From an uncultured Lachnospiraceae bacterium (GTDB lineage Bacteria > Bacillota > Clostridia > Lachnospirales > Lachnospiraceae), in assembly GCA_902786365.1 (NCBI GenBank), contig CADACD010000001.1, positions 1,893 through 65,892 of the forward strand: 64,000 nucleotides of DNA. Direction: 5' to 3'. Of this stretch, positions 43,307-51,807 are shown piece by piece. The position numbers and the translations under genes were made by a program. The notes below the pieces were generated by a model. The model was not told where the DNA came from. It worked only from the letters and a program-made list of their open reading frames with translations, and searched no databases. The first letter of the stretch is position 1. The number at the start of each line of letters is the position of its first letter.

Positions 43307-44035
43307 TTATTTAACCTTTCCAAATCTTCTGTCACGACTGTTATATTTCTCTATTGCTTTTATCAGCTCTTTTTTATTAAAATCAGGCCATAATACGTCT
43401 GTGAAATAAAATTCTGTGTAAGCAAGCTGCCAAAGAAGGAAATTAGAAAGTCTTTCTTCACCACTGGTTCTTATCAGCAGATCGGGATCCGGTAACCCCG
43501 AAGTATCGAGATAATCACTTATCAGTTTTTCATCTATCTGCTCCGGCTGAATCTTTCCATCAGTGGTGTCTTTTACGATATTTGTAACTGCTCTTCTTAT
43601 CTCATCACGGCTTCCATAATTGATTGCAATTGTAAAATTAAGTCCTGTATTATTCTTTGTACTTTCTTCAAGTTCATTAATCTTGTCTTTTATATCATCA
43701 CTGAGTCTAGACTTTTCTCCTATTACACGCACCCGCATATTATTCTTATTAGAACGCTGTATACATGTTTTCAAATAAGTTCTTAGAATTTTCATAAGAG
43801 CATTCACTTCCTCTTTAGAGCGATTCCAATTTTCTGTAGAAAACGCGTATACTGTAAGATATTTGATACCTATATCATCAGCATCCTCTAAAATTTGTTC
43901 AACTGTTTTTGCCCCCTGCATATGGCCATAATTTCTCGGCATTAATCTTTTTTTTGCCCATCTTCCATTTCCATCTAATATAACCGCAACATGGTTCGGG
44001 ATAACCAAATCGTTTATCTCAACATTCTTCGCCAC
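43307..44035 (-). CDS. uppS: Undecaprenyl diphosphate synthase
   Basis: 242 residues from the GTG at 44035, 6 nt after GGAGG. Cis-prenyltransferase that makes the C55 lipid carrier for wall synthesis. HVAVILDGNGRWAKKR (catalytic Asp at about 25), YGHMQGAKTVEQI, YLTVYAFSTENWNRS, INYGSRDEI, and the C-terminal PDLLIRTSGEERLSNFLLWQLAYTEFYF. Canonical in length and motifs. Operon with cdsA and dxr. Confidence 0.96.
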   Translation of the reverse strand: MAKNVEINDLVIPNHVAVILDGNGRWAKKRLMPRNYGHMQGAKTVEQILEDADDIGIKYLTVYAFSTENWNRSKEEVNALMKILRTYLKTCIQRSNKNNMRVRVIGEKSRLSDDIKDKINELEESTKNNTGLNFTIAINYGSRDEIRRAVTNIVKDTTDGKIQPEQIDEKLISDYLDTSGLPDPDLLIRTSGEERLSNFLLWQLAYTEFYFTDVLWPDFNKKELIKAIEKYNSRDRRFGKVK

Positions 44036-44057
44036 TTTTGTCCTCCATATATATACC

Positions 44058-44093
44058 AAAAAGGGATTGCTTATTTCATAAGCCTCCCTTTTT
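44058..44093 (-). terminator. Terminator between frr and uppS
   Basis: AAAAAGGGA and TCCCTTTTT plus inner GCTTAT/ATAAGC pair around a TTC loop; T-runs on both strands. Located about 90 nt after the frr stop. Confidence 0.8.
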
Positions 44094-44185
44094 CATGTTT
44101 TAATTTTACATTAAATTCTTTTATTCATGTACTATAACATTCCTACTATATATAGTATTCATTGTAACAGTAACATACTCTGCAT

Positions 44186-44737
44186 TTAAACAGTCAATAT
44201 CTCTTTTGATTTCTCTTCTACAGCCTTGTCTACCTCTGCTACATACTTATCTGTAAGTTTCTGTATTTTATCTTCAAACTGCTTCGATTCATCTTCTGAT
44301 ATTTCTGATGCTTTCACCTGTTTCTTTACAGCATCATTAGCATCTCTTCTGATATTTCTGATTGCAACCTTTGCATTTTCTGATTTCTTCTTTACATCTT
44401 TGACAAGATCTTTTCTTCTTTCCTCTGTCAGTTCCGGAAATACAAGTCGTATACTTTTACCATCGTTTGTTGGTGTAATTCCCAAATCTGAACACAAAAT
44501 GGCTTTCTCAATCTCTTTGATGAGACTTGATTCCCATGGCTGAATCTGTATCATTCTTGCCTCAGGAACTGTCACATTGGCAACCTGCTGTAATGTTGAC
44601 GCTGTTCCATAATAATCAACTGTTATTTTATCAAGCACATGTGGATTTGCTCTTCCTGCCCTTATCGTAGAAAACTCGCTGTAAAGGCTTTCTAATGATT
44701 TCTTCATTTTTTCTTCGTATTGTGATAAATTCTCCAT
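44186..44737 (-). CDS. frr: Ribosome recycling factor
   Basis: 183 residues from the ATG at 44737, directly after ATGGAGGATATC. Splits post-termination ribosomes with EF-G. Landmarks: [72 protein letters not shown], and the helical-domain [16 protein letters not shown]. Full length. The usual tsf-pyrH-frr order is kept with pyrH just upstream. Confidence 0.97.
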   Translation of the reverse strand: MENLSQYEEKMKKSLESLYSEFSTIRAGRANPHVLDKITVDYYGTASTLQQVANVTVPEARMIQIQPWESSLIKEIEKAILCSDLGITPTNDGKSIRLVFPELTEERRKDLVKDVKKKSENAKVAIRNIRRDANDAVKKQVKASEISEDESKQFEDKIQKLTDKYVAEVDKAVEEKSKEILTV

Positions 44738-44890
44738 GATATCCTCCATATTATTCTTGAAATTATTCAAGCTTATTTCTTTTTTATCTTAATTTTTATT
44801 TCATACAAGATATTTTTTACTTAATACAATCGTATACTGTTATATATTTTCATGTTAACAATAACTTGGTTATGGATTAATATATATTTT

Positions 44891-45592
44891 TTATACAATA
44901 ACAGTACCTGTAAATTGACCCGAAACCGCATTAATAATACTATTCTCCTCATTCAGTCCGAATATTTTCATTGGAATCTGATTTTCCATCAAAAGAACTG
45001 ATGCTGCAAGGTCAATAACACCAAGTTTCTTCTCCACAACTTCTGCAATAGAAAGCTTATCATACTTCTTCGCATCAGGATTCTTGTTCGGATCACTGTC
45101 ATATACCCCATCAATTGCCTTCGCTGCCAAAATACAATCTGCTTCAATCTCAACAGCTCTCAAAACCATTCCTACATCTGTAGAGAAATACGGATGTCCT
45201 ATACCGCCTGCGAAAAAACAAACCATGCCTTTTGAAAAATATTTATTTGCTCTGTCTTTTGAAAATAATTTTGTAAATGAGCCACATTCAAATGGTGTCA
45301 GCACCTGTGTTTTCATTCCTTCTGTTCTGAAAATCTCCGATACATAGATACAATTCATAACAGTTGCAAGCATGCCAATTGCGTCAGCCTTTGTTCTGTC
45401 TATTTTTTCACTTGTTCTTCCTCTCCAGAAATTTCCTCCTCCGATAACAATACCTACCTGTGTTCCATTATCCACGAGTGTTTTCACTTGTTTTGCTACT
45501 TCCACAACTGTCGGCTCATCAAATCCTGTCTTTTTATCACCTGCAAGTGCTTCACCACTGAGTTTAAGCAAAACTCTATTTATCTTCTCCAT
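44891..45592 (-). CDS. pyrH: UMP kinase
   Basis: 233 residues from the ATG at 45592, after GATGGAGGAAAATGTGCA (frame open to 45625). Phosphorylates UMP to UDP; bacterial hexameric amino-acid-kinase fold. VLLKLSGEALAG at the start, IVIGGGNFWRGRTSEKIDRTKADAIGMLATVMN, FFAGGIGHPYFSTDVG, AKAIDGVYDSDP. All typical. Confidence 0.97.
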   Translation of the reverse strand: MEKINRVLLKLSGEALAGDKKTGFDEPTVVEVAKQVKTLVDNGTQVGIVIGGGNFWRGRTSEKIDRTKADAIGMLATVMNCIYVSEIFRTEGMKTQVLTPFECGSFTKLFSKDRANKYFSKGMVCFFAGGIGHPYFSTDVGMVLRAVEIEADCILAAKAIDGVYDSDPNKNPDAKKYDKLSIAEVVEKKLGVIDLAASVLLMENQIPMKIFGLNEENSIINAVSGQFTGTVIV

Positions 45593-45765
45593 TGCACATT
45601 TTCCTCCATCATCACGCCAAATCATACACTATTATTATTGGTAATGCTTTTAATTATAGTTCTACTACTGCTCTGCAAATCCATTGAATTTTACAGAATA
45701 GAAACCATTTATTATTCTATCACACAAACAGTAATTTTAAAAGAGAAAAATTTTAAACTTAAAAA

Positions 45766-45800
45766 TAAGGTTAAAGACATTTACAATATCTTCAACCTTA
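45766..45800 (-). terminator. Terminator after rny
   Basis: AAGGTTAAAGACA and TATCTTCAACCTT pair over 13 bp (one wobble) beginning 15 nt past the rny stop, followed on the minus strand by TATTTTTAAG. Confidence 0.75.
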
Positions 45801-45814
45801 CCTATTTTTATTTA

Positions 45815-47371
45815 CTATTTAGCATAATCAACTACCCTGCTTTCTCTGATTACACTAATCTTTATCTGACCAGGATACTCTAATTCTTGTTCAATCTGCT
45901 TAGATAAGTCTCTAGCCAAAAGTATCATTTCTGTGTCGTTTACCTGTTCAGGAACAACCATTACTCTAATCTCTCTACCTGCTTGAATAGCAAAAGATTT
46001 TTCAACGCCTTTAAATGAATTGGTAATATCTTCTAATTGTTTCAATCTGTTGGTATATGTTTCTAATGTCTCTCTACGTGCTCCAGGTCTCGCAGCCGAT
46101 ATCGTATCTGCTGCCTGTACAATACACGCAATCAATGATTCAGGTTCAACATCACCATGATGAGCTTCTACAGCATTAATGACAATCTGTGATTCTTTGT
46201 ATTTTCTACACAAATCTACACCAATCTGAATATGTGAACCTTCCATTTCATGGTCAAGAGATTTACCAATATCATGTAATAAACCTGCACGTTTTGCTGT
46301 TCTGATATCCACACCTATCTCGCTTGCTAATAAACCTGATAAATGTGCCACTTCAATTGAATGCTTCAGTGCGTTTTGTCCATAACTTGTTCTGAATTTC
46401 ATCCTTCCTAACAATTTCACTAACTCAGGATGAATTCCATGAACACCAACTTCTAATGTTGCAGCTTCACCTTCTTCACGCATCATAGTTTCGACTTCTT
46501 TTTGAGCCTTTTCAACCATTTCTTCAATTCTCGCCGGATGAATTCTTCCATCAACGATAAGTTTCTCCAACGCAATACGTGCCACTTCACGTCTTATTGG
46601 ATCGAATCCTGAAAGGATAACTGCTTCTGGTGTATCATCAATAATCAAATCAACACCTGTCATTGTCTCAAGAGTTCTAATATTTCTGCCCTCTCTTCCA
46701 ATAATCCTTCCTTTCATTTCATCATTAGGCAATTGAACCACTGAAATTGTTGTCTCTGAAACGTGATCTGCTGCACATTTCTGTATTGCATTGACAACAT
46801 ATTCCTTTGCCTTTTTGTCTGCTTCTTCCTTAGCTCTGCTTTCGAGTTCTTTAATCATCTTAGCAGTATCAATCTTTACTTCTTCTTCAACAGTTTTTAA
46901 CAAATATTCTTTTGCTTGTTCGGAGGTAAGACCAGAGATTCTTTCTAATTCCTGTACACGCTGTTCATTTAACTTAGCAATATCGTCACGCATCTTAGCT
47001 AACTCTTCTTCACGTTTAGCTAATGAGCTTTCTTTCTTTTCCATAAGCTCTGACTTTTTATCAAGAGCTTCTTCTTTTGAAAGAACACGTTTTTCATAAC
47101 GCTGTATCTCAGCTCTGCGTTCCTTTGTCTCCTTCTCAAGCTCATTCATAGTCTTTAGAGACTCTTCCTTTGCTTCGAGAACCGCTTCTCTCTTTGTTGT
47201 CTCGGCTGTCTTAAGTGCTTCATCAATAATCTCTCTTGATCTCTCTTCAGCACTGCCTATTTTTGCTTCATAATTCTTTTTATGATTATTGACTGCAAGA
47301 ATCCATGTGACAGGAGCGGCTATAACCAAAGTAACAACAACGGAAATCACTATGACAATCGGTGTGGTCAC
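45815..47371 (-). CDS. rny: Ribonuclease Y
   Basis: 518 residues, GTG start after AAGGAGGTGTTCCT. Membrane-anchored endoribonuclease that starts mRNA decay. N-terminal TM (about 5-26), long coiled coil (about 30-205, [23 protein letters not shown]...), KH domain (about 210-275, [24 protein letters not shown]), HD domain (about 330-430, [45 protein letters not shown]). Canonical RNase Y. Followed by a terminator, then pyrH. Confidence 0.97.
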   Translation of the reverse strand: MTTPIVIVISVVVTLVIAAPVTWILAVNNHKKNYEAKIGSAEERSREIIDEALKTAETTKREAVLEAKEESLKTMNELEKETKERRAEIQRYEKRVLSKEEALDKKSELMEKKESSLAKREEELAKMRDDIAKLNEQRVQELERISGLTSEQAKEYLLKTVEEEVKIDTAKMIKELESRAKEEADKKAKEYVVNAIQKCAADHVSETTISVVQLPNDEMKGRIIGREGRNIRTLETMTGVDLIIDDTPEAVILSGFDPIRREVARIALEKLIVDGRIHPARIEEMVEKAQKEVETMMREEGEAATLEVGVHGIHPELVKLLGRMKFRTSYGQNALKHSIEVAHLSGLLASEIGVDIRTAKRAGLLHDIGKSLDHEMEGSHIQIGVDLCRKYKESQIVINAVEAHHGDVEPESLIACIVQAADTISAARPGARRETLETYTNRLKQLEDITNSFKGVEKSFAIQAGREIRVMVVPEQVNDTEMILLARDLSKQIEQELEYPGQIKISVIRESRVVDYAK

Positions 47372-47515
47372 AGGAACACCTCCTTATTCAGTTTTCATTG
47401 TACATAATACAACATATAGATTTTATACTGTTTTCACAATTATGTCAAGTAAAGTTGAAACTTTTATGGTAATTTTGTGATGATTAGGTACTGCTCACAT
47501 AATTAACTTGCAAAC

Positions 47516-47548
47516 AAAAAAGAAGTGTATCACCTACACTTCTTTTTT
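47516..47548 (-). terminator. Terminator after glyS
   Basis: AAAAAAGAAGTGTA and TACACTTCTTTTTT form a 14-bp stem with a 5-nt loop, with A and T runs on both sides. Stops glyS transcripts before rny. Confidence 0.9.
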
Positions 47549-47608
47549 AAAAAACAACCAATATAATACCAAAATCACAAAGTCATGCGTTACTTGCATA
47601 AAAATATG

Positions 47609-49015
47609 TTAATAATTTAATTTCTTCTCAAAATACTCTTTCAACTCAGAAATGGCAACTCTTTCCTGTTCCATTGTATCCCTGTCTCTGACAGTAACAC
47701 ATCCATCTGTCTCAGATTCAAAGTCATATGTTACGCAGAACGGCGTTCCAATCTCATCTTGTCTTCTGTATCTCTTACCAATATTTCCTCTGTCATCATA
47801 TTCACAATTATAATATTTACAAAGTTCTGTATAAATCTTTTCTGTGCCTTCTGCTAACTTCTTAGATAACGGGAATACACCAATCTTTACAGGTGCAAGT
47901 GCCGGATGGAAATGAAGAACTGTACGCATATCAGGCTTTTCTTCTGTTCCAATATTCTCCTCATCATAAGCAGCACATAAAAATGCCAGTGTCACTCTGT
48001 CAGCACCAAGCGACGGCTCAATTACATAAGGAATATACTTCTCTTTTGTTTCATCATCAAAATATGACATATCTTCACTTGATGTGTTCTGATGCTGGGT
48101 AAGGTCATAATCTGTTCTGTCAGCAATACCCCAAAGTTCACCCCATCCAAATGGGAATAAAAATTCAATATCTGATGTTGCCTTGCTGTAGAATGATAAT
48201 TCTTCCTTAGAGTGATCTCTCACTCTCATCTCATCTTCTTTCATTCCCAAATCTTTGAGCCAGTTAATACAGAATTCTCTCCAATACGAAAACCACTCGA
48301 GGTCTGTATCAGGTTTACAGAAGAATTCAAGTTCCATCTGTTCAAACTCTCTTGTTCTGAAAGTAAAGTTACCAGGTGTGATTTCATTTCTGAAAGATTT
48401 ACCAATCTGTCCGATTCCAAAAGGAACTTTCTTTCTTGAGGTTCTCTGAACGTTCTTAAAGTTGACAAAAATACCCTGTGCTGTCTCAGGTCTTAAGTAA
48501 ACTGTATTCTTCGCATCTTCTGTCACTCCCTGAAAAGTCTTAAACATCAGATTGAACTGTCTGATATCTGTAAAATTATGTTTTCCACATGTAGGACATA
48601 AAATATTCTTTTCATCAATGAAATTCTTCATCTGCTCCTGTGTCCAGCCGTCAACAGATCCTTCAAGTTCAAAATTATTCTCCTCAGCCCAATCTTCAAT
48701 AATCTTATCTGCTCTGAATCTCTCATGGCATTCCTTACAGTCCATCAACGGATCTGAAAAACCTCCCAGATGTCCTGATGCAACCCATGTCTGAGGGTTC
48801 ATCAGTATTGCACAATCAACACCGACATTATAAGGATTTTCCTGAATAAACTTTTTCCACCAGGCTTTCTTCACATTATTTTTGAGCTCAACACCAAGAT
48901 TGCCATAATCCCATGTATTAGCAAGACCTCCATATATTTCTGAACCCGGATAAACAAATCCTCTTGATTTTGCAAGTGCTACTATTTTTTCTAATGTCTT
49001 TTCAGAATTCTGCAT
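47609..49015 (-). CDS. glyS: Glycyl-tRNA synthetase, dimeric type
   Basis: 468 residues from the ATG at 49015 (GGAAAGGAAGAAAAAGA upstream). Class II, alpha2 (archaeal/eukaryal-like) form as in many Firmicutes. N-terminal [49 protein letters not shown] (motif 2 region), [30 protein letters not shown], and anticodon-binding domain [12 protein letters not shown] at the end. A Cys zinc-type insertion is present (LCPTCGKHN). No T-box fits in the short upstream gap, so it is probably co-transcribed with the lipoprotein and recO. Confidence 0.97.
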   Translation of the reverse strand: MQNSEKTLEKIVALAKSRGFVYPGSEIYGGLANTWDYGNLGVELKNNVKKAWWKKFIQENPYNVGVDCAILMNPQTWVASGHLGGFSDPLMDCKECHERFRADKIIEDWAEENNFELEGSVDGWTQEQMKNFIDEKNILCPTCGKHNFTDIRQFNLMFKTFQGVTEDAKNTVYLRPETAQGIFVNFKNVQRTSRKKVPFGIGQIGKSFRNEITPGNFTFRTREFEQMELEFFCKPDTDLEWFSYWREFCINWLKDLGMKEDEMRVRDHSKEELSFYSKATSDIEFLFPFGWGELWGIADRTDYDLTQHQNTSSEDMSYFDDETKEKYIPYVIEPSLGADRVTLAFLCAAYDEENIGTEEKPDMRTVLHFHPALAPVKIGVFPLSKKLAEGTEKIYTELCKYYNCEYDDRGNIGKRYRRQDEIGTPFCVTYDFESETDGCVTVRDRDTMEQERVAISELKEYFEKKLNY

Positions 49016-49079
49016 TCTTTTTCTTCCTTTCCACATTCCTAGATTTCAAGTATTATTTTCTTCTAACCAGCTCTATGTT

Positions 49080-49760
49080 TCATTCATTTTTTATTTTATA
49101 TATGATATAATTCTCTTTTTTATCTGATGTAATGACAAGTCCCGATTTGCTGTCATATTCTACTGTCCCATTAAAGGCAATAACCTCCCCCGGTATCGTC
49201 ATATTGAATCCCTGATTTGTAAACAGAACATATGTCCCTTCAGCTTTTGCAATATCCTCTATATCATCAATCTTATTTCCTGATAAATCAGTAAATCTAC
49301 CTACTGCCTTATATCCTTGCGATATACCAGTCTCATATTTTCCAATAAAAAGTCTGGCATTACGATTGCTGTCAACATAATTTCTTTCATATTCAACATA
49401 ATCCTGACAATCAATAAACTGAAGACCTAACTTTGCCTTCCCATTCTCCACCAAAAGTTCTTTCTTTGACATTCCACTGGAAGATGCTTTCGCATAATTT
49501 GTATTAAATTCATTAATTTCTGAATCTATCATGCTCTCCAGCTCATCCTTGTCATAATAATCCTCTTCAAAATCTTCTTCATAAATTATTGTAAAAGTAT
49601 TATCTGAATCTAATACAAAATTCGCAGCTTTCTTCTCTGTTTTTTTATTATCACTACTACTGTCACTATTGCTTTTTTTCTTTGATTTTGAACAACCGAC
49701 AACAGCAACAGCCATTACCATCAGAAAAAGAAAGATTACTAATTTTTTCATTCTTTTCAT
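49080..49760 (-). CDS. Hypothetical lipoprotein between recO and glyS
   Basis: 226 residues from the ATG at 49760 (AAAGGTGAGTAATCAA upstream; frame open to 49808). Signal peptide ends in AVVGC, a lipobox Cys at about 24. Then a Ser/Lys/Asp/Asn linker and a domain from about residue 45 with IIYEEDFEEDYYDKDELESMIDSEINEFNTNY, resembling a long acidic helix, followed by beta strands. Not recognised. Located in a recO-lipoprotein-glyS run, which I associate with Lachnospiraceae. Function unknown. Confidence 0.75.
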   Translation of the reverse strand: MKRMKKLVIFLFLMVMAVAVVGCSKSKKKSNSDSSSDNKKTEKKAANFVLDSDNTFTIIYEEDFEEDYYDKDELESMIDSEINEFNTNYAKASSSGMSKKELLVENGKAKLGLQFIDCQDYVEYERNYVDSNRNARLFIGKYETGISQGYKAVGRFTDLSGNKIDDIEDIAKAEGTYVLFTNQGFNMTIPGEVIAFNGTVEYDSKSGLVITSDKKENYIIYKIKNE

Positions 49761-49920
49761 TTGATTACTCACCTTTCTTAATAAAAAATCGAGAATATTA
49801 TACTCCAATAACTGATTAATTTCAAGTTAGTTTTATACTTCTGTAAAGCATTTATGTGATTTTTTACATAAAACTTGTCTTTTATTCACATAATTTCGCA
49901 ATCGTTTTATATCTGCGTCA

Positions 49921-50673
49921 TTATGTAATCATATAATTTAATATATTCAACGATTTAAATTCTCTGTCCACATACCTACGGATATATTTTCTCATGATAA
50001 ATTCCAATTCCGACAGTATCTCATCTTTTAAAACAAATGTATACAATTTTTCAACCGGCGTTGAGATAATAAACTGCATGGCATACAAAGTTGATGTCTG
50101 AACTTCTGTGGCATCATTTACTTTTCCCACACAACCAGGACATAACATTCCACCTCTTGTCACACTAAAATATTTTAATTCTTTTGACTTACAGAATATA
50201 CATTCAAATACCTGCGGATATTCACCATTTATTACCATACATTTCAGTTCAAATATGCATTTGACTAGACGATTTGGAATCCTGCCATTCAAAAGTGCAC
50301 GAAGCGTCTGGTAAACTAATTTTAAAAGTTCTGTACTCTCTATATTTTCTTTTGATAAATAATCTGCAAATTCCAGAAAATAGCAGCCATAACACATCAC
50401 TTCCATATCATTTGATATCTCTGTAAAATAATTTTCTATATCCGCTTTTACGAGACTATAAGCATCTTTCCCTTCGTACAATGTAAATTTGCCAAATGTA
50501 AATACTCTTGTCACAGATACAAACTGACTTTTTGGCCTTCTTGCCCCTCGGGCAAATGCAACGATCTTTCCACGTTCTTTTGTAAGAATCACAAGACGCT
50601 TATCATACTCTGAAACATCAGATGTTTTTATAATGATTCCAGTCAAAACTATATTATCCAATTCTCTCACCAC
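49921..50673 (-). CDS. recO: DNA repair protein RecO
   Basis: 250 residues; starts at GTG-GTG (50673), although a nearby TTG after GGTGAGAGAA is possible. Loads RecA onto SSB-coated DNA with RecF/RecR. N-terminal OB fold VLTGIIIKTSDVSEYDKRLVILTKERGKIVAFARGARRPKS, helical middle, and a Cys4 zinc site in the C-terminal half (FECIFC..., MLCPGC). Directly downstream of era, the standard order. Confidence 0.94.
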   Translation of the reverse strand: MVRELDNIVLTGIIIKTSDVSEYDKRLVILTKERGKIVAFARGARRPKSQFVSVTRVFTFGKFTLYEGKDAYSLVKADIENYFTEISNDMEVMCYGCYFLEFADYLSKENIESTELLKLVYQTLRALLNGRIPNRLVKCIFELKCMVINGEYPQVFECIFCKSKELKYFSVTRGGMLCPGCVGKVNDATEVQTSTLYAMQFIISTPVEKLYTFVLKDEILSELEFIMRKYIRRYVDREFKSLNILNYMIT

Positions 50674-50697
50674 TATTTTTCAATCAACATTCATGTG

Positions 50698-51750
50698 TTA
50701 TGAAATATCATTTTTATCATATCCAAAATTCTTCAAAAGAAAATCGCTGTCTCTCCACTCTTTTTTTACTTTCACCCACAGCTTTAAATTGACCTGCTGT
50801 TCCACAAGTCTTTCTATCTCATATCTTGCAGCACTGCCTATCTTTTTCAACATTGTACCACCTTTACCAATAATAATTCCTTTATGAGAATCTCTCTCAC
50901 ATATGATGGTAGCATCAATATCAACAATGTCTGCTTTCTTTCTATAATTCATCCGGTCAATTGAAACAGCAATTCCATGAGGTATCTCATCATCAAGACA
51001 TTTTAAAGCTTTCTCCCTTATCAGCTCTGCTGCAATCTGACGTATCGGCTGATCTGTAACTGTATCTTCATCATAATAAGCATGACCATAAGGAAGATAT
51101 TGATAAATCATATCAATCACTGTATCAACATTATTCCCCTTGACTGCAGAACAAGGTATGATTTCCATAAAATCATATTCTTTTCTGTATACATCAATAA
51201 ACTTAAATATTTCATTTTTCTCTACTTTATCGACTTTATTAATAATCAAAAATACAGGTGTCTTTACTTTTTTCAACTGTTCAATGATATGTCTCTCGCC
51301 TGCACCTATAAAGGTGGTTGGTTCAACAAGCCACAATATCACATCTACCTCATTCAGTGTTCTCTCTGCCACATTTACCATATAATTTCCCAGTTTATTT
51401 TTTGCTTTGTGTATTCCGGGAGTGTCAAGAAATACAATCTGCCCTCTCTCATCTGTATAAACTGTCTGTATGCGGTTCCTTGTTGTCTGAGGTTTGTTCG
51501 ATGTTATGGCAATTTTCTGTCCGATAATTCTGTTCATCAAAGTTGATTTTCCCACATTAGGCCTTCCAATCAATGTGACAAAACCCGCTTTTTGCTGAGT
51601 ATCTGTAATTACCTTCTCTTTCTTATCATCATTTAATCCGATATTATCCATCGATTTTATATTATTCTGTAATACTGTATCATTCTGCACTTCTACATTA
51701 TTCTGCACTTCTGTATTGTTTTGATTTTCTGTACCTTGTCTGTTTTTCAT
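50698..51750 (-). CDS. era: GTPase Era with Asn/Gln-rich N-terminal extension
   Basis: 350 residues. Essential GTPase that binds 16S rRNA during 30S maturation. The catalytic part starts at about residue 55: GFVTLIGRPNVGKSTL (G1), TTRNRIQTVY, FLDTPGIHKAKNKLG (G3), NKVDKVEK (G4), CSAVKG (G5), then a KH domain with VDIDATIICERDSHKGIIIGKGGTMLKKIG. Residues 8-34 repeat NNTEVQ/NNVEVQ/NDTVLQ-like units absent from usual Era, which begins a few residues before G1. The Shine-Dalgarno for the ATG at 51750 is distant. An internal ATG at 51651 has none, so the extension is probably real. Confidence 0.95.
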   Translation of the reverse strand: MKNRQGTENQNNTEVQNNVEVQNDTVLQNNIKSMDNIGLNDDKKEKVITDTQQKAGFVTLIGRPNVGKSTLMNRIIGQKIAITSNKPQTTRNRIQTVYTDERGQIVFLDTPGIHKAKNKLGNYMVNVAERTLNEVDVILWLVEPTTFIGAGERHIIEQLKKVKTPVFLIINKVDKVEKNEIFKFIDVYRKEYDFMEIIPCSAVKGNNVDTVIDMIYQYLPYGHAYYDEDTVTDQPIRQIAAELIREKALKCLDDEIPHGIAVSIDRMNYRKKADIVDIDATIICERDSHKGIIIGKGGTMLKKIGSAARYEIERLVEQQVNLKLWVKVKKEWRDSDFLLKNFGYDKNDIS

Positions 51751-51807
51751 TCTTTTTATTCTTCATCCTTTCATACACTTTTTATGATGACAGCAATCTT
51801 ATCTGTA

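Noticed and set aside
49016..49079. T-box leader for glyS
   Set aside because: Only about 60 nt separate glyS from the upstream gene, too short for a T-box.
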